A DNA stretch of 64,000 bases from the NCBI GenBank assembly GCA_035468355.1, contig DATITA010000024.1, forward strand, positions 13,850 to 77,849. The letters are read 5' to 3'. Of this stretch, positions 8,193-16,927 are shown piece by piece (within the stretch, counting starts at the first letter, position 1; the number at the start of each line of letters is the position of its first letter). The position numbers and the translations under genes are program-made. The notes under the pieces were generated by a model that was not told where the DNA came from, did not search any database, and was given only the letters and a program-made list of their open reading frames with translations. Source of the stretch: DATKSS01 sp035468355 (lineage in GTDB: Bacteria > Chloroflexota > Dormibacteria > Dormibacterales > Dormibacteraceae).

Positions 8193-11042
8193 ATGACGCG
8201 GCCGTACCGCCCTTTCGATCCGTTCGAGCGCGGAGGCCCGTTCGAGCGGGGCCGAGAGATTCGCATCCCGCGCCCTCCGCGCAGGTTCTGGATCGGCGCC
8301 GGCCTTTTCGGCTTGGCGATCCTCATCTTCATCTTCGCCAGCCCGGTCGTCTGGTTCTTCACCGAGCTCCAGTGGTACGACTCGCTCGGCTACAAGGACG
8401 TCTTCTCGACCCGGCTCGTCCTCGAAACGGTGCTGTTCGGGGGCAGCTTCGCGCTTGCATTCGTGTACCTGATCGCCAACGTGCTCATCGCGCTGCGAGT
8501 GCGTTCGGGCCCCGGCCTCCGCGCAGTGGGGATACGGAAATCGAGCATCCGCAGCGCGACCGGCGGCATCGGCCTGGTTGGCGCGGCCCTGGTGGCGCTC
8601 ATCCTCTCCGGCGGGGCGCAGTCCCAGTGGCAGGCGCTGGCGCTCTTCCAGCACTCATCCCCCACGGGCGTCACGGATCCGGTCCTGGGCCAGGACATCT
8701 CCTTTTACCTGCTGACGCTTCCCTTCCTGCACTCGGTCGCGAGCTGGGCGCTGGGCCTCGGATTCCTTGCCACCCTTTTGACCGCGGCGCTGTATTCATG
8801 GCGAGGCGACACTTTCGCCTTCAACTTCAGTCCGCTTGCCATCGCGCACCTCTCGGGCCTGCTCGCCCTCTTTGCACTCGCGCTCTCGGCCTGGATCTGG
8901 CTCGGCCGCTACGACCTGCTTTACGCCCACAACAGCAGCGTCGTGTGGGGAGCGGCGTACACCGACGTGAATGCGCGACTCCCCCTCTATACGTTCCAGG
9001 CCGGCGCCGGCATCGTGCTGGCGGGCGCGCTGGCGGTGAACGCGTGGATCCGCCGCTTCTGGTTGCCGGTCGCCGCGGCGGGCATCTGGGTCGCGATGCT
9101 GATCATCGGCCAGGCGTACCCCGCGATCATCCAAAGCTTCTTCGTAACCCCCAGCGCGCAGACTTACGAGCTGCCTTACATCACTCGCGAGCTGGCAGCG
9201 ACTCGCGCCGCGTACGGCCTCTCCAACGTGACGGTCAGCAATTTCACCGGCGACCAGCCGTTGACTGCGCAGGACGTCCAGAACGACCAGGTCACCGTCA
9301 ATAACCTGCGTCTGTGGGACTACGCGCCCCTGATCGACACGTACCAGCAGCAGCAAACGATCCGGACCTACTACACGTTCTTCGACATCGACCTGGACCG
9401 CTACGTCCTCTCCGGCGTTTACAAGCAGTTGGAGATCAGCGCACGCGAGTTCGACTTCGGCAAGCTGCAAGCGTCAGCTCAGCAGTGGGTCAACGAGCAC
9501 CTGGTGTATACACACGGCTACGGCGTGGCCGCAAGCCCGGTCAACGCGGTGGTGGGTGAAGGCCTGCCCGATTACGTGGTGGGCAACATCCCTCCAGCGG
9601 GTTCTCTCGCCGTCACGAAGCCGGGGATCTATTTCGGCGAGCTGACCAACACCTACGTGCTCGCGCATTCCAACACCAAGGAGTTCGACTATCCCGCGGG
9701 CAGCCAGGATGCATACACGACCTACACGGGCACCCGCGGCGTTGGGATGACTCCGCTCAACAAGGCGCTCTGGTCGCTGAAGTTGGGCGACTTCAACCTG
9801 CTCGTGTCGAGCCAGGTGAACGACCAGACGCTCATGCTCTACCGCCGCAACATCGTTGCACGCGCCTCGGACATGGCCCCGTTCCTCACTTTCGACCAGG
9901 ACCCTTACATCGTGGTGGTCAACGGCAGGCTTTACTGGATTCTCGACGCGTACACGACCGGGTCGACCTACCCATATGCACAGACGCAGACCTTCCAGCC
10001 CAACGGCATCAGCCCCACCGACATCAACTACGTCCGCAACTCCGTGAAGGTCGTCATCGACGCGTATGAGGGCACCACTGACTTCTACATCATCGACCCG
10101 AAGGACCCGATCATCCGCGCGTACTCGGCCACCTTCCCGGGCATGTTCAAGCCGATCGCCAGCATGCCGGCCGGTCTGCGCGCGCATTTGCGGGTTCCGG
10201 AGGACCTGTTCAACATGCAGGTCAGGACCTACGCCACGTACCACATCACCGACCCCAAGGTCTTTTTCTCCCGCGAGGACGTCTGGGACGTGCCGACGGC
10301 GCAGTCGTCTCCCGGCAGCGTCGCGACGCCCGTCCAGCCCTATTACGTGCTGTTCCGCCTGCCGGGTGAGCAGAACCCCGAGTTTCTCCTGATCATGCCC
10401 TTCACGCCGCTAGGCAAGCAGAACATGGTCTCGTGGCTGGCGGTCCGGAACGATGGCGCGAACTACGGTCAGTACGTGTCGTACGTGCTGCCCAAGGACA
10501 AGGTGATCTTCGGACCTCAGCAGGTCGCCAACCGCATCAACGAGAACACCCAGATCTCCACCGACTTCACGCTGTTTCACCAGGCCGGCTCTCAGGTGCA
10601 GCAGGGCAACCTGCTAGTGGTCCCGATCGGCAACTCCTTCCTGTATTTCGAGCCCATCTACCTGAGGGCCAACCAGGCGTCGAGCCTGCCCGAGCTCAAA
10701 AAGGTCATCCTCGCGGACCAGACGCAGGTCGTGTACACCGACACGCTGCAACACGCGATCGACCAGTTGGTCGGTACCAGCACGGCTCCGCCACCGACCA
10801 ACCAGCCTCCGGTCACGATCACTCCGGCGGTGATCGTGCAGATCACCGACCTCGTGACCCAGTCCAACCAGCACTATGCAGCGGCATACCAGGCGCTTGC
10901 GTCGGGCGACCTTGCCACGTTCGCTTCGGAGATGAAGACGGTCGGGCAGCTCCTGGCGAAGCTGCAGGCGTTGACGGGCACCAGCTCCGCGCCCGTCACC
11001 GCCTCGCCGTCGCCGCACAAGACGGCGTCTCCGACCCCTTAG
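8193..11042 (+). CDS. UPF0182 family large membrane protein
   Basis: The 949-residue product has a charged N-terminus, then about seven hydrophobic segments within residues ~30-330 (for example FWIGAGLFGLAILIFIFASPVVWFF-like stretches), and a large extracytoplasmic part of ~550 residues rich in Tyr, Thr and Asn, ending in a Ser/Thr/Pro tail. Length and layout match the UPF0182 family of Actinobacteria, Chloroflexota and Cyanobacteria, whose role is unknown. Conserved pieces include TRAAYGL, RLWDY, QTIRTYYTF and FYIIDPKDP. A TAAGCT box sits nine bases before the ATG. The 3' end overlaps the convergent pcm gene by four bases. Confidence 0.9.
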   Translation: MTRPYRPFDPFERGGPFERGREIRIPRPPRRFWIGAGLFGLAILIFIFASPVVWFFTELQWYDSLGYKDVFSTRLVLETVLFGGSFALAFVYLIANVLIALRVRSGPGLRAVGIRKSSIRSATGGIGLVGAALVALILSGGAQSQWQALALFQHSSPTGVTDPVLGQDISFYLLTLPFLHSVASWALGLGFLATLLTAALYSWRGDTFAFNFSPLAIAHLSGLLALFALALSAWIWLGRYDLLYAHNSSVVWGAAYTDVNARLPLYTFQAGAGIVLAGALAVNAWIRRFWLPVAAAGIWVAMLIIGQAYPAIIQSFFVTPSAQTYELPYITRELAATRAAYGLSNVTVSNFTGDQPLTAQDVQNDQVTVNNLRLWDYAPLIDTYQQQQTIRTYYTFFDIDLDRYVLSGVYKQLEISAREFDFGKLQASAQQWVNEHLVYTHGYGVAASPVNAVVGEGLPDYVVGNIPPAGSLAVTKPGIYFGELTNTYVLAHSNTKEFDYPAGSQDAYTTYTGTRGVGMTPLNKALWSLKLGDFNLLVSSQVNDQTLMLYRRNIVARASDMAPFLTFDQDPYIVVVNGRLYWILDAYTTGSTYPYAQTQTFQPNGISPTDINYVRNSVKVVIDAYEGTTDFYIIDPKDPIIRAYSATFPGMFKPIASMPAGLRAHLRVPEDLFNMQVRTYATYHITDPKVFFSREDVWDVPTAQSSPGSVATPVQPYYVLFRLPGEQNPEFLLIMPFTPLGKQNMVSWLAVRNDGANYGQYVSYVLPKDKVIFGPQQVANRINENTQISTDFTLFHQAGSQVQQGNLLVVPIGNSFLYFEPIYLRANQASSLPELKKVILADQTQVVYTDTLQHAIDQLVGTSTAPPPTNQPPVTITPAVIVQITDLVTQSNQHYAAAYQALASGDLATFASEMKTVGQLLAKLQALTGTSSAPVTASPSPHKTASPTP

Positions 11043-11692
11043 CCCGTGCGCAGGGGCACGAACAGGACCGGGAACAGCGATCGATACGTGACGTCCTCCG
11101 CGGCGCGCGTGTACAGGCGCAGGTCCTGGGGCTGGTCCGGGCCCGTTCCGACCGGTATGACGAGCCGCCCCGCATCGGCCAGCTGGTCGATCAGTGCCGG
11201 TGGCACCTCGCTCGCGGCGCAGGCGACCAGGATCGCGGGGTAGGGGGCCGAGGGCGCCCAGCCCAGGCTCCCGTCGCCGAGGATGACCTCGACGTTGTCG
11301 TAACCGAGGCGTTTCAAGGTCGCGGCGGCATGCTCAGCCAGCAAGGGCTCGCGCTCGATGGTTATCACCCTGAGGCACAGCCGGCTCAGCACGGCCGCCT
11401 GGTAGCCGGACCCGGCTCCGACCTCCAGGGCTACGTCGCCGGGCTGTGGCGCCGCCGCCTGCGTCATAAGCGCGACGACTAGGGGCTGCGAGATGGTCTG
11501 GCCGCACTCGATGCCGAGCGCGCGGTCCTCGTAAGCATGGCCCTTGAGCCTCAGCGGCACGAACTCCTCGCGCGGCACGTCCGCCATCGCCTGCAGCACC
11601 CCCGCGTCGGTGACACCGTGGGGACGCAACTGCTCCGTGACCATCCTCTGGGCCTGGGTAGCCAATCGATGCTCTCCGGCTCGAGAGTACAA
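11039..11692 (-). CDS. pcm: Protein-L-isoaspartate O-methyltransferase
   Basis: PCMT repairs isoaspartyl damage in aged proteins by SAM-dependent methylation. The 217-residue protein shows the family start PREEFVPLRLKGHAYEDRALGIECGQTISQP, read as two adjacent motifs (VPREEFVP and GQTISQP), then motif I ALEVGAGSGYQAAVLS and post-I ITIEREP. It is complete. The frame starts with TTG at 11692, though TTG or ATG codons at residues 10 and 17 are also possible. It complements the isoaspartyl peptidase at 358-1179, which acts on the same kind of damage. It is divergent from the HPRT fusion gene. Confidence 0.93.
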   Translation of the reverse strand: MYSRAGEHRLATQAQRMVTEQLRPHGVTDAGVLQAMADVPREEFVPLRLKGHAYEDRALGIECGQTISQPLVVALMTQAAAPQPGDVALEVGAGSGYQAAVLSRLCLRVITIEREPLLAEHAAATLKRLGYDNVEVILGDGSLGWAPSAPYPAILVACAASEVPPALIDQLADAGRLVIPVGTGPDQPQDLRLYTRAAEDVTYRSLFPVLFVPLRTG

Positions 11693-11804
11693 TTTCGCCG
11701 TCTCTTTGGCGTCGTCCGCTCAGCACTCCGTCCCGCAAAAATGGCGCCGTCCGGTAAGGCAGCGCTCGCGCCTGGTCAGACGTTCAGGCCCCGCTCACGC
11801 ACGC

Positions 11805-12710
11805 GTGGCGTTCGCCCACCCCTCGGAGCAAGAGTTCGCCCGCTTCCTGGACTACTACCGCATCCGCTGGGTCTACGAGCCGATGTCATTTCCCATCTCG
11901 TGGGAAGAAGACGCGCGAGTATCCGAGATGTTCACGCCCGACTTCTATCTTCCCGAGCACGACCTGTATATCGAGCTGACGACGATGAAGCAGTCCCTGG
12001 TGACGCCGAAGAACAGGAAGCTTCGGTTGGTCCGTGAGCTTTATCCGGAGATCAACGTCCGCCTCCTGTACCGCAAGGACTACCAGCAGCTCCTGGCCAA
12101 GGCCGGCTACGGAGCGGTCGAGGTGCAGAACCTTCGGAAGCAGGACATCGCCGACATTCTCATCTCGCCCACCGAGCTCGACACGCGCGTTCGCGCCCTG
12201 GGCCGCAAGATCTCGCGCGAGTACCGCGGTCAGTCGCTGGTGCTCGTGGGAGTGCTCAAGGGCGTGACCTTCTTCCTCGCCGACCTGGCCCGGCAGATCA
12301 AGGTGCCTTTCGTCATCGATTACCTCGACCTTCAGCGCTACGCCGGCGCGCAACCGCACCAGCGGGTCCGCATCGCGCGCGACATCGACTACGCCATCGG
12401 AGGCCGGCACGTGCTGTTGGTCGAGGACATCGTGAACACCGGGCTCACGCTGGACTACGTGCTCGGTGAGCTGCGCAGGCGCAATCCAGCCTCGCTCGAG
12501 GTGGTGACCCTGCTCGACCGACCGCTTCGCCGCCTGGTTGAGGTTCCCATCCGGTACGTGGGCTTCCAGATCCCCAACGACTACGTCGTCGGTTACGGCC
12601 TCGACTATCGCGAGCTGTACCGCAACCTCCCATTCGTCTGCACGCTCAGGGCCAGCGTGTACGACATCCCCACCGACGTCGCGCCGGGCGCGCCTGCGCC
12701 CGCGAGCTGA
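11805..12710 (+). CDS. hpt: Hypoxanthine phosphoribosyltransferase with N-terminal PD-(D/E)XK-like domain
   Basis: Residues ~115-300 form a complete HPRT, which salvages hypoxanthine and guanine with PRPP. The PRPP loop is VLLVEDIVNTGLTLDYVL (around residues 203-220), and GVLKGVTFFLADL, RPLRRLVEVPIRYVGFQIPNDYVVGYGLDY also fit, given here as separate family segments. The N-terminal ~100 residues are not HPRT. They read as a nuclease-like fold: E10 in an opening helix, YEP at 24-26, then FTPDFYLP and YIELTTMK, resembling PD-x(n)-ExK with Thr replacing the last Lys. The start is uncertain: GTG at 11805 is used, and an in-frame TTG at 11706 would add a basic 33-residue leader behind a TACAAT box. 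Confidence 0.85.
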   Translation: MAFAHPSEQEFARFLDYYRIRWVYEPMSFPISWEEDARVSEMFTPDFYLPEHDLYIELTTMKQSLVTPKNRKLRLVRELYPEINVRLLYRKDYQQLLAKAGYGAVEVQNLRKQDIADILISPTELDTRVRALGRKISREYRGQSLVLVGVLKGVTFFLADLARQIKVPFVIDYLDLQRYAGAQPHQRVRIARDIDYAIGGRHVLLVEDIVNTGLTLDYVLGELRRRNPASLEVVTLLDRPLRRLVEVPIRYVGFQIPNDYVVGYGLDYRELYRNLPFVCTLRASVYDIPTDVAPGAPAPAS

Positions 12711-12745
12711 GCGCGGAAACCGCCGGCGCCCGGCTGGCGCGCCTG

Positions 12746-13027
12746 GTGGCCTGGATGGAAGGCCGCGAGTTCTCGGAGCTGATCGACTCGGGTCTTCTCC
12801 GGCAGATCGAGGAGATCGCGGTCGACGGCCACCGCCGGCTTCACGACAGGGCCGGCCGGGTTTGGTCCAGGCCGGCGGCCTACCGCTGGCTTCGCTACGA
12901 GGACCCGGCGCCGGTGGAGCGCCTTGCCGAGGGCGTGCGGAAGCTGCGGAGCAGAGGTGTGAAGCTCGACGCCGAAGCTGTGGACAAAGCCTGCGTTATG
13001 GCGTCCAGAATGGGGTTTTCGAATTGA
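12746..13027 (+). CDS. Conserved-looking small protein of unknown function
   Basis: I do not recognise this 93-residue protein. It is predicted to be mostly helical, with EGREFSELIDSGLLRQIEEIAVDGHRRL followed by a basic stretch and AVERLAEGVRKLRS-type amphipathic helix, and no signal peptide or metal motif. The frame stays open upstream to a CTG at 12707 that overlaps the HPRT stop as CTGA, so the real start may be either that CTG (106 residues) or GTG at 12746. Position and strand suggest it is co-transcribed with hpt. Confidence 0.5.
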   Translation: MAWMEGREFSELIDSGLLRQIEEIAVDGHRRLHDRAGRVWSRPAAYRWLRYEDPAPVERLAEGVRKLRSRGVKLDAEAVDKACVMASRMGFSN

Positions 13028-13061
13028 CAGGCCGGGTGTGGAGCGCCTGTGGAAAACACAT

Positions 13062-13192
13062 GCCCCAAGCGACCTTCCTGTGTACCCTGAAGTGCCCTAT
13101 GCGTTTTTCGGTTTCCATCCCGGGTTGCCCCGGACCTTCCACCTACTCGACGTTCGGTATCCTCAGGTTTACCGTACTAAGCCGCTTGGGGC
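13062..13192 (+). ncRNA. Candidate structured RNA closed by a 10-bp stem
   Basis: GCCCCAAGCG (13062-13071) pairs perfectly with CGCTTGGGGC (13183-13192). The 111 bases between them hold two further perfect hairpins: CCGGG-TTGC-CCCGG (13120-13133) and CGGTA with a ten-base loop closing on TACCG (13155-13174). The layout of one long closing stem with internal hairpins is typical of a small RNA or a riboswitch. The element lies 141 bases before the thiolase start, in noncoding DNA. I could not match it to a named family, and the strand is a guess from the downstream gene. Confidence 0.45.
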
Positions 13193-13201
13193 GACGCGAA
13201 A

Positions 13202-13210
13202 GTTAACAGG
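13202..13210 (+). repeat. GTTAACAGG element upstream of thiolase
   Basis: GTTAACAGG on the plus strand is one of five TTAACAGG sites in intergenic DNA here, all pointing at the downstream gene. A TAAATT box follows 27 bases after TTAACA (13236-13241), close to the 30-base spacing seen before ssb and the VirB2-like gene. It may mark an upstream thiolase promoter. Confidence 0.4.
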
Positions 13211-13268
13211 CGGTAATGAGCGGCGTCAACGTCAATAAATTTCGGACTGCCAGGCAAAGGTTTGTGGG

Positions 13269-13297
13269 TTGACACCGCACCGACGGAGCGGTTATCG
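13269..13297 (+). promoter_or_regulatory. Sigma70-type promoter for thiolase
   Basis: TTGACA (13269-13274) is followed after exactly 17 bases by TTATCG (13292-13297). The -35 hexamer matches consensus fully, the -10 weakly. The predicted start of transcription would give a leader of about 30 bases that contains the AAGGAG ribosome site of the thiolase gene. Confidence 0.5.
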
Positions 13298-13333
13298 GGC
13301 CACTTCTAAAATGGTTGGCGAAGGAGTGCTGAT

Positions 13334-14497
13334 ATGCGCGAAGTCGTCATCGTAGAAGCCGTCCGGACCCCTATCGGCCGCCGCAATGGAAAGCTCAAGG
13401 ACGTCCATCCAGTCGTCCTCGGGTCGCTGGTCCTCAAGGAGATAATCAAGCGCGCAGGGATCGAGCCCGGTGAGGTCGAGGACGTCGTGTTCGGCTGCGT
13501 CACCCAGGTCGGCGAGCAAAGCCTGAACATCGCTCGCAACGCATGGCTTACGGCAGGCTTCCCGGTCACGACACCCGCGACCACCGTAGACAGACAGTGC
13601 GGCTCCAGCCAGCAGGCGATCCACTTCGCGGCCAACCTCATCCAGTCGGGGGTATGTGACGTCACCATCGCGGGCGGCGTGGAGTCGATGAGCCGAGTGC
13701 CGATGGGGTCGAACGCCGTGTCGCCTGGAACACCGTTTCCGCCTGAGCTCATGGAGCTCTACGACCTCGTGCCCCAGGGGATCTCCGCGGAGCTGATCGC
13801 GCGCAAGTACCACGTCTCGCGGCGTGAGATGGATGAGTTTGGCGTGCGGAGCCATCACCGCGCCCACGAGGCGACCGAGAAGGGCTACTTCAAATCACAG
13901 CTGATGCCGGTGGAGGTTTCCGTCGACGGCAACGGCCACCACGAGATGTTCAGCCGCGACGAGGGCATCCGCTCCGGCGCAAGCTACGAGACGACCTCGG
14001 CGCTGCAGCCTGCGTTCAACGCCGAGCACTCGATCACGGCCGGCAACTCGAGCCAGATCTCGGACGGCGCGGCGGCGGTGCTGCTGATGTCGCTCGAGAA
14101 GGCCAAGCAGCTTGGCCTCCGGCCGCGCGCGCGTATCCGCGCGCAGGCGGTGGTTGGCACCGACCCGGTGCTGATGCTCGAAGGCCCCATTCCCGGCACC
14201 GCGGCGGTCTTGAAGCGGGCGGGACTCGACCTGAAGAGCATCGACCTGTTCGAGGTCAACGAGGCGTTCGCGTCGGTGGTGCTGGCCTGGCAGAAAGAGA
14301 CGGGCGCCGACATGGACAAGACCAACGTCAACGGCGGCGCGATCGCAGTCGGACATCCCCTGGGAGCCTCAGGCGCCCTGTTGATGAACCGCCTCCTCTA
14401 CGAGCTCGAGCGCCGCGACCTTCGGTACGGCCTCGAAACCATGTGTTGCGGCGGCGGCATCGGCACCGCGACCATCATCGATCGCGTGGTCGAATGA
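13334..14497 (+). CDS. Acetyl-CoA acetyltransferase (thiolase)
   Basis: The 387-residue protein is a full-length type II thiolase, catalysing acyl-CoA cleavage or acetoacetyl-CoA formation. The nucleophile is Cys89 in TVDRQCGSSQQA, the acid/base pair is His341 in GHPLGASGA and Cys372 in MCCGGGIGTA, and NVNGGAIAVGHP is intact. An AAGGAG ribosome site precedes the ATG. It overlaps the cupin gene by ATGA. Whether it serves fatty-acid breakdown, polyhydroxyalkanoate synthesis or another route is open; a phasin-like protein elsewhere in the window makes polyhydroxyalkanoate one option. No beta-oxidation partners are adjacent. Confidence 0.93.
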   Translation: MREVVIVEAVRTPIGRRNGKLKDVHPVVLGSLVLKEIIKRAGIEPGEVEDVVFGCVTQVGEQSLNIARNAWLTAGFPVTTPATTVDRQCGSSQQAIHFAANLIQSGVCDVTIAGGVESMSRVPMGSNAVSPGTPFPPELMELYDLVPQGISAELIARKYHVSRREMDEFGVRSHHRAHEATEKGYFKSQLMPVEVSVDGNGHHEMFSRDEGIRSGASYETTSALQPAFNAEHSITAGNSSQISDGAAAVLLMSLEKAKQLGLRPRARIRAQAVVGTDPVLMLEGPIPGTAAVLKRAGLDLKSIDLFEVNEAFASVVLAWQKETGADMDKTNVNGGAIAVGHPLGASGALLMNRLLYELERRDLRYGLETMCCGGGIGTATIIDRVVE

Positions 14498-14859
14498 GCA
14501 CCTTCGACTCCGTCAAGGACATCCGGCCTCACCTGATCCGCAAGGGGATCGCAGCGAGGGTCGTCAACGGCGAGCGGGTCACCATGGCGGTCGTCGACCT
14601 GGAGCCCGGCGCGCAGCTCCCCGAGCACCATCACGAGAACGAGCAGCTGGGCTTCGTGATCTCAGGCGTGATCACGATGCGCATCGGAGGCGACCAGCAG
14701 GAGCTTCATGCCGGCGACACGTACTCCATCCGGAGCAACATCCCACACGACGCGGTCGCAGGCCCGCAAGGGTGCACGGTCGCCGACGTGTTCGCGCCCA
14801 TCCGCGCGGACTGGGAGCAGCTGAAGCGAGCCGAGCCGTCTAAGCCGAGCTGGCCGTAG
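14494..14859 (+). CDS. Single-domain cupin protein
   Basis: The 121-residue protein is one cupin barrel. Motif 1 reads PGAQLPEHHHENEQLGFVISG, with His-His-His and Glu ligands for a metal, and motif 2 reads HAGDTYSIRSNIPHDAV, ending in the usual PH. Such small cupins bind a divalent metal or a small ligand and act as sensors, isomerases or dioxygenases; no specific role is evident. The ATG at 14494 overlaps the thiolase stop, so the two form an operon. Confidence 0.8.
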   Translation: MSTFDSVKDIRPHLIRKGIAARVVNGERVTMAVVDLEPGAQLPEHHHENEQLGFVISGVITMRIGGDQQELHAGDTYSIRSNIPHDAVAGPQGCTVADVFAPIRADWEQLKRAEPSKPSWP

Positions 14860-14892
14860 AAGACGCGCCGGGCCGCGCCCGGAACACCCGAC

Positions 14893-15507
14893 CTAGCTGC
14901 GGGGCCTCCGCCTGCGTGAGAGCGGCCGCGAAAGGGAGGGGGATGCGAGGCAGAAACGCAGCAGCCGGCGCTCCCACCGGAAGCCGGACCCGGCGATGCC
15001 CACCCTGGGCGTGGCGTAGATGCGGCCGCGGGGCGCCTGGTCGTCGACGACGTAGATGTCCGGCGGCCGCAGCGGCAGGCCGTTGACGGTTCGGTCGATC
15101 TTCAGCGCCCGGCAAATCAGCCCGGGCCCGCTGCACCGGTCGACCCCCGGGCCCGGTTCCAGGGCTCGCACCAGCACCGCCTGGGGTACGCCTGACTCTC
15201 TCGTCACGAAGTTCAGGCAGAAATGCATCCCGTAAGTGAAGTACACGTAGGCATGGCCAGGCGTTCCGTACATCACCTCGTTGCGCGGGCTGCGCCTGCC
15301 GCCCGAGGAGTGTGCGGCAAGGTCCTCGGGTCCGAGATACGCCTCGACCTCGACCAGCCGGCCCCACCGGGGTTTGCCGTCCACCTCACGGACCAGCACC
15401 TTGCCAAGCACTTCGCGCGCCACCGCGACGGTGTCGCGGGCGAAGAACTCAGGGCCGAGGACAAGTCCGGGCGGCGGCGTTCCGGCTTCAGACCGGGACT
15501 TCGCCAA
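14893..15507 (-). CDS. 3-methyladenine DNA glycosylase (AAG/MPG family)
   Basis: The 204-residue protein removes alkylated purines such as 3-methyladenine and hypoxanthine from DNA. The AAG family motifs are clear: FFARDTVAVAREVLGKVLVR, RLVEVEAYLGPEDLAAHSS with the catalytic glutamate, RNEVMYGTPGHAYVYFTYGMHFCLN, and QAVLVRALEP, quoted as short segments. The C-terminal ~12 residues are arginine-rich. Its first 20 bases overlap the end of the GGDEF gene, so the two are likely co-transcribed on the minus strand. It converges on the cupin gene. Confidence 0.92.
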   Translation of the reverse strand: MAKSRSEAGTPPPGLVLGPEFFARDTVAVAREVLGKVLVREVDGKPRWGRLVEVEAYLGPEDLAAHSSGGRRSPRNEVMYGTPGHAYVYFTYGMHFCLNFVTRESGVPQAVLVRALEPGPGVDRCSGPGLICRALKIDRTVNGLPLRPPDIYVVDDQAPRGRIYATPRVGIAGSGFRWERRLLRFCLASPSLSRPLSRRRRPRS

Positions 15508-16915
15508 CCTTCTTCCGGCCCGCCTGCCTGCGGCGCTTGTCTACGTAAAGAGCCTTGTCTGCGGTCTGGTACATCGCCTGCCAGTCCATGCCCGACCGCC
15601 ACGCGGCGATGCCGACGCTGAACTCCACCGTGACCGGGAGCTTGGCGGTGCGGTTCAGGTGCTCGAGGGACTGGCGGACGCGCACGCTGACTTCGCGCGC
15701 GTCGCGCTCATCGGCCTCGGGCATCGCAACCCCGAACTCGTCGCCTCCAAGGCGGCCGCACGTGTCGCTGGCCCGCACGGCCCGTTGCAGCTCCTGTGCG
15801 AGCATTCGAATCGCCTCGTCTCCCACGTGGTGGCCGTAGGAGTCGTTGATGTCCTTCAGGCCGTCGAGGTCGATCATCATCAGGGCCAGGCGGCGGCGGT
15901 GCCGGTCTGCCGCCGCGACCGCGCGATCGATGGCGCGCTCGAATTCGGGGCGGTTGGCGAGACCGGTCAGGTAGTCGGTCCGGGCCTCCTTGGTGTGCTG
16001 ACGCGCCCGGTCAAGCGCCACCGCGATCTGGTCGGCCACGGCGGCGACGAAGTCGAGGTCGCTGGACTCGAACGTGCGTGGCAGGCGCGTGGCCACGGTC
16101 ATGGCGCCCAGCAGCACTCCCTTGGTCCGCAGCTCGGCCCGGATGGCGCTCCATTCGCCTGCGATGCGGTCGACTCGAGACTCGGCCGCCCCAGACGACA
16201 CCTCGACCACCTTGACGAGGCCGGAACGGCCCGACTCCGAGAACTCCTCCTCCTCGCCCGGCTGCATCCCGATCGTCTTGGCGAGCTTGAGCCGGGCGCC
16301 ATCGCGCACCCATACAGCGCCCGCGTGCAGTGCGAGAACCTTGAGCGTCTCGCGCAGGCCGACCTCGGCGATCTCGCTGACGTCCAGCGAGCGGCCGAGC
16401 GCCGAGGCGATGTGGTAAAGCCCGTGCAGCTCGCTCTGGCGGGCCCGGTGGCGGTGCTCGGTGAAGTCGAGGTAGCCGCGAATGAAGCTCGAGTTGAGAT
16501 GCTCGATGACGTCTCCGACGCGGCTCTGGGCGAGCAGGAGGACCTCGTCGGCGTAGGGGCTGGCGGCAACCTCCTCTGTCACCCTCGCCATGACCGAGCG
16601 GCGGAACACCGAGAGCCCCTCCATCAGGGACTCGAGCGGCACGCCCTTCTCCGCATAGCGGCGGGAGGCCTCGCGGGCCACCGTGTAGTACTCGTTCCAC
16701 GGCACCTTGGCATCCAACCTGAGCGAGCGGAAAAGGATCTCAAGGAACAGGACGGAAGTCTTGACCAGCTCGTCGACGGAGCCGTCCTTGTGGACCTTCA
16801 GGAGCTCCGGCTCGATCGCCCGAACCGCTTCGGCCGCCACGATCCCGCTCTCGGCGACGTTCGCGGAGAGCCTGTCGGCTAGGTCTCCCAGGAGTTCGCT
16901 GGCCCGCTCAGTCAT
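15488..16915 (-). CDS. Diguanylate cyclase with N-terminal helical sensor and GAF-like domains
   Basis: The 475-residue protein appears to have three parts. Residues ~1-155 are all-helical, like the N-terminal domain of RsbR/PucR-type proteins. Residues ~160-310 look like a GAF sensor. Residues ~315-470 are a GGDEF domain making cyclic di-GMP, with the active site RLGGDEFG at 388-395. An RxxD inhibitory site (RASD, 381-384) lies five residues before GGDEF, so product inhibition is expected. No EAL domain is present. A TATAGT box eight bases before the ATG and no Shine-Dalgarno suggest a leaderless message. Confidence 0.9.
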   Translation of the reverse strand: MTERASELLGDLADRLSANVAESGIVAAEAVRAIEPELLKVHKDGSVDELVKTSVLFLEILFRSLRLDAKVPWNEYYTVAREASRRYAEKGVPLESLMEGLSVFRRSVMARVTEEVAASPYADEVLLLAQSRVGDVIEHLNSSFIRGYLDFTEHRHRARQSELHGLYHIASALGRSLDVSEIAEVGLRETLKVLALHAGAVWVRDGARLKLAKTIGMQPGEEEEFSESGRSGLVKVVEVSSGAAESRVDRIAGEWSAIRAELRTKGVLLGAMTVATRLPRTFESSDLDFVAAVADQIAVALDRARQHTKEARTDYLTGLANRPEFERAIDRAVAAADRHRRRLALMMIDLDGLKDINDSYGHHVGDEAIRMLAQELQRAVRASDTCGRLGGDEFGVAMPEADERDAREVSVRVRQSLEHLNRTAKLPVTVEFSVGIAAWRSGMDWQAMYQTADKALYVDKRRRQAGRKKVGEVPV

Positions 16916-16927
16916 ATCGGCGCACTA

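Larger units (their letters stand above)
13028..13333. other. 306-base intergenic region before thiolase
   Basis: No credible gene lies here; a 66-codon frame at 13038-13238 has no ribosome site and no family features. The region is less GC-rich than its surroundings. It holds a candidate structured RNA (13062-13192), a TTAACAGG element (13202-13210), a TAAATT box (13236-13241), a sigma70-like promoter (13269-13297) and the thiolase Shine-Dalgarno AAGGAG. Confidence 0.6.

Noticed and set aside
13049..13062. DnaA-box-like TGTGGAAAACA
   Set aside because: A single imperfect match without clustering or AT-rich unwinding DNA, dnaA or dnaN; not an origin.
13038..13238. 66-codon frame in the gap before thiolase
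   Set aside because: It has no ribosome site or recognisable features and overlaps the inverted-repeat structure, which better explains the conserved look of this DNA.
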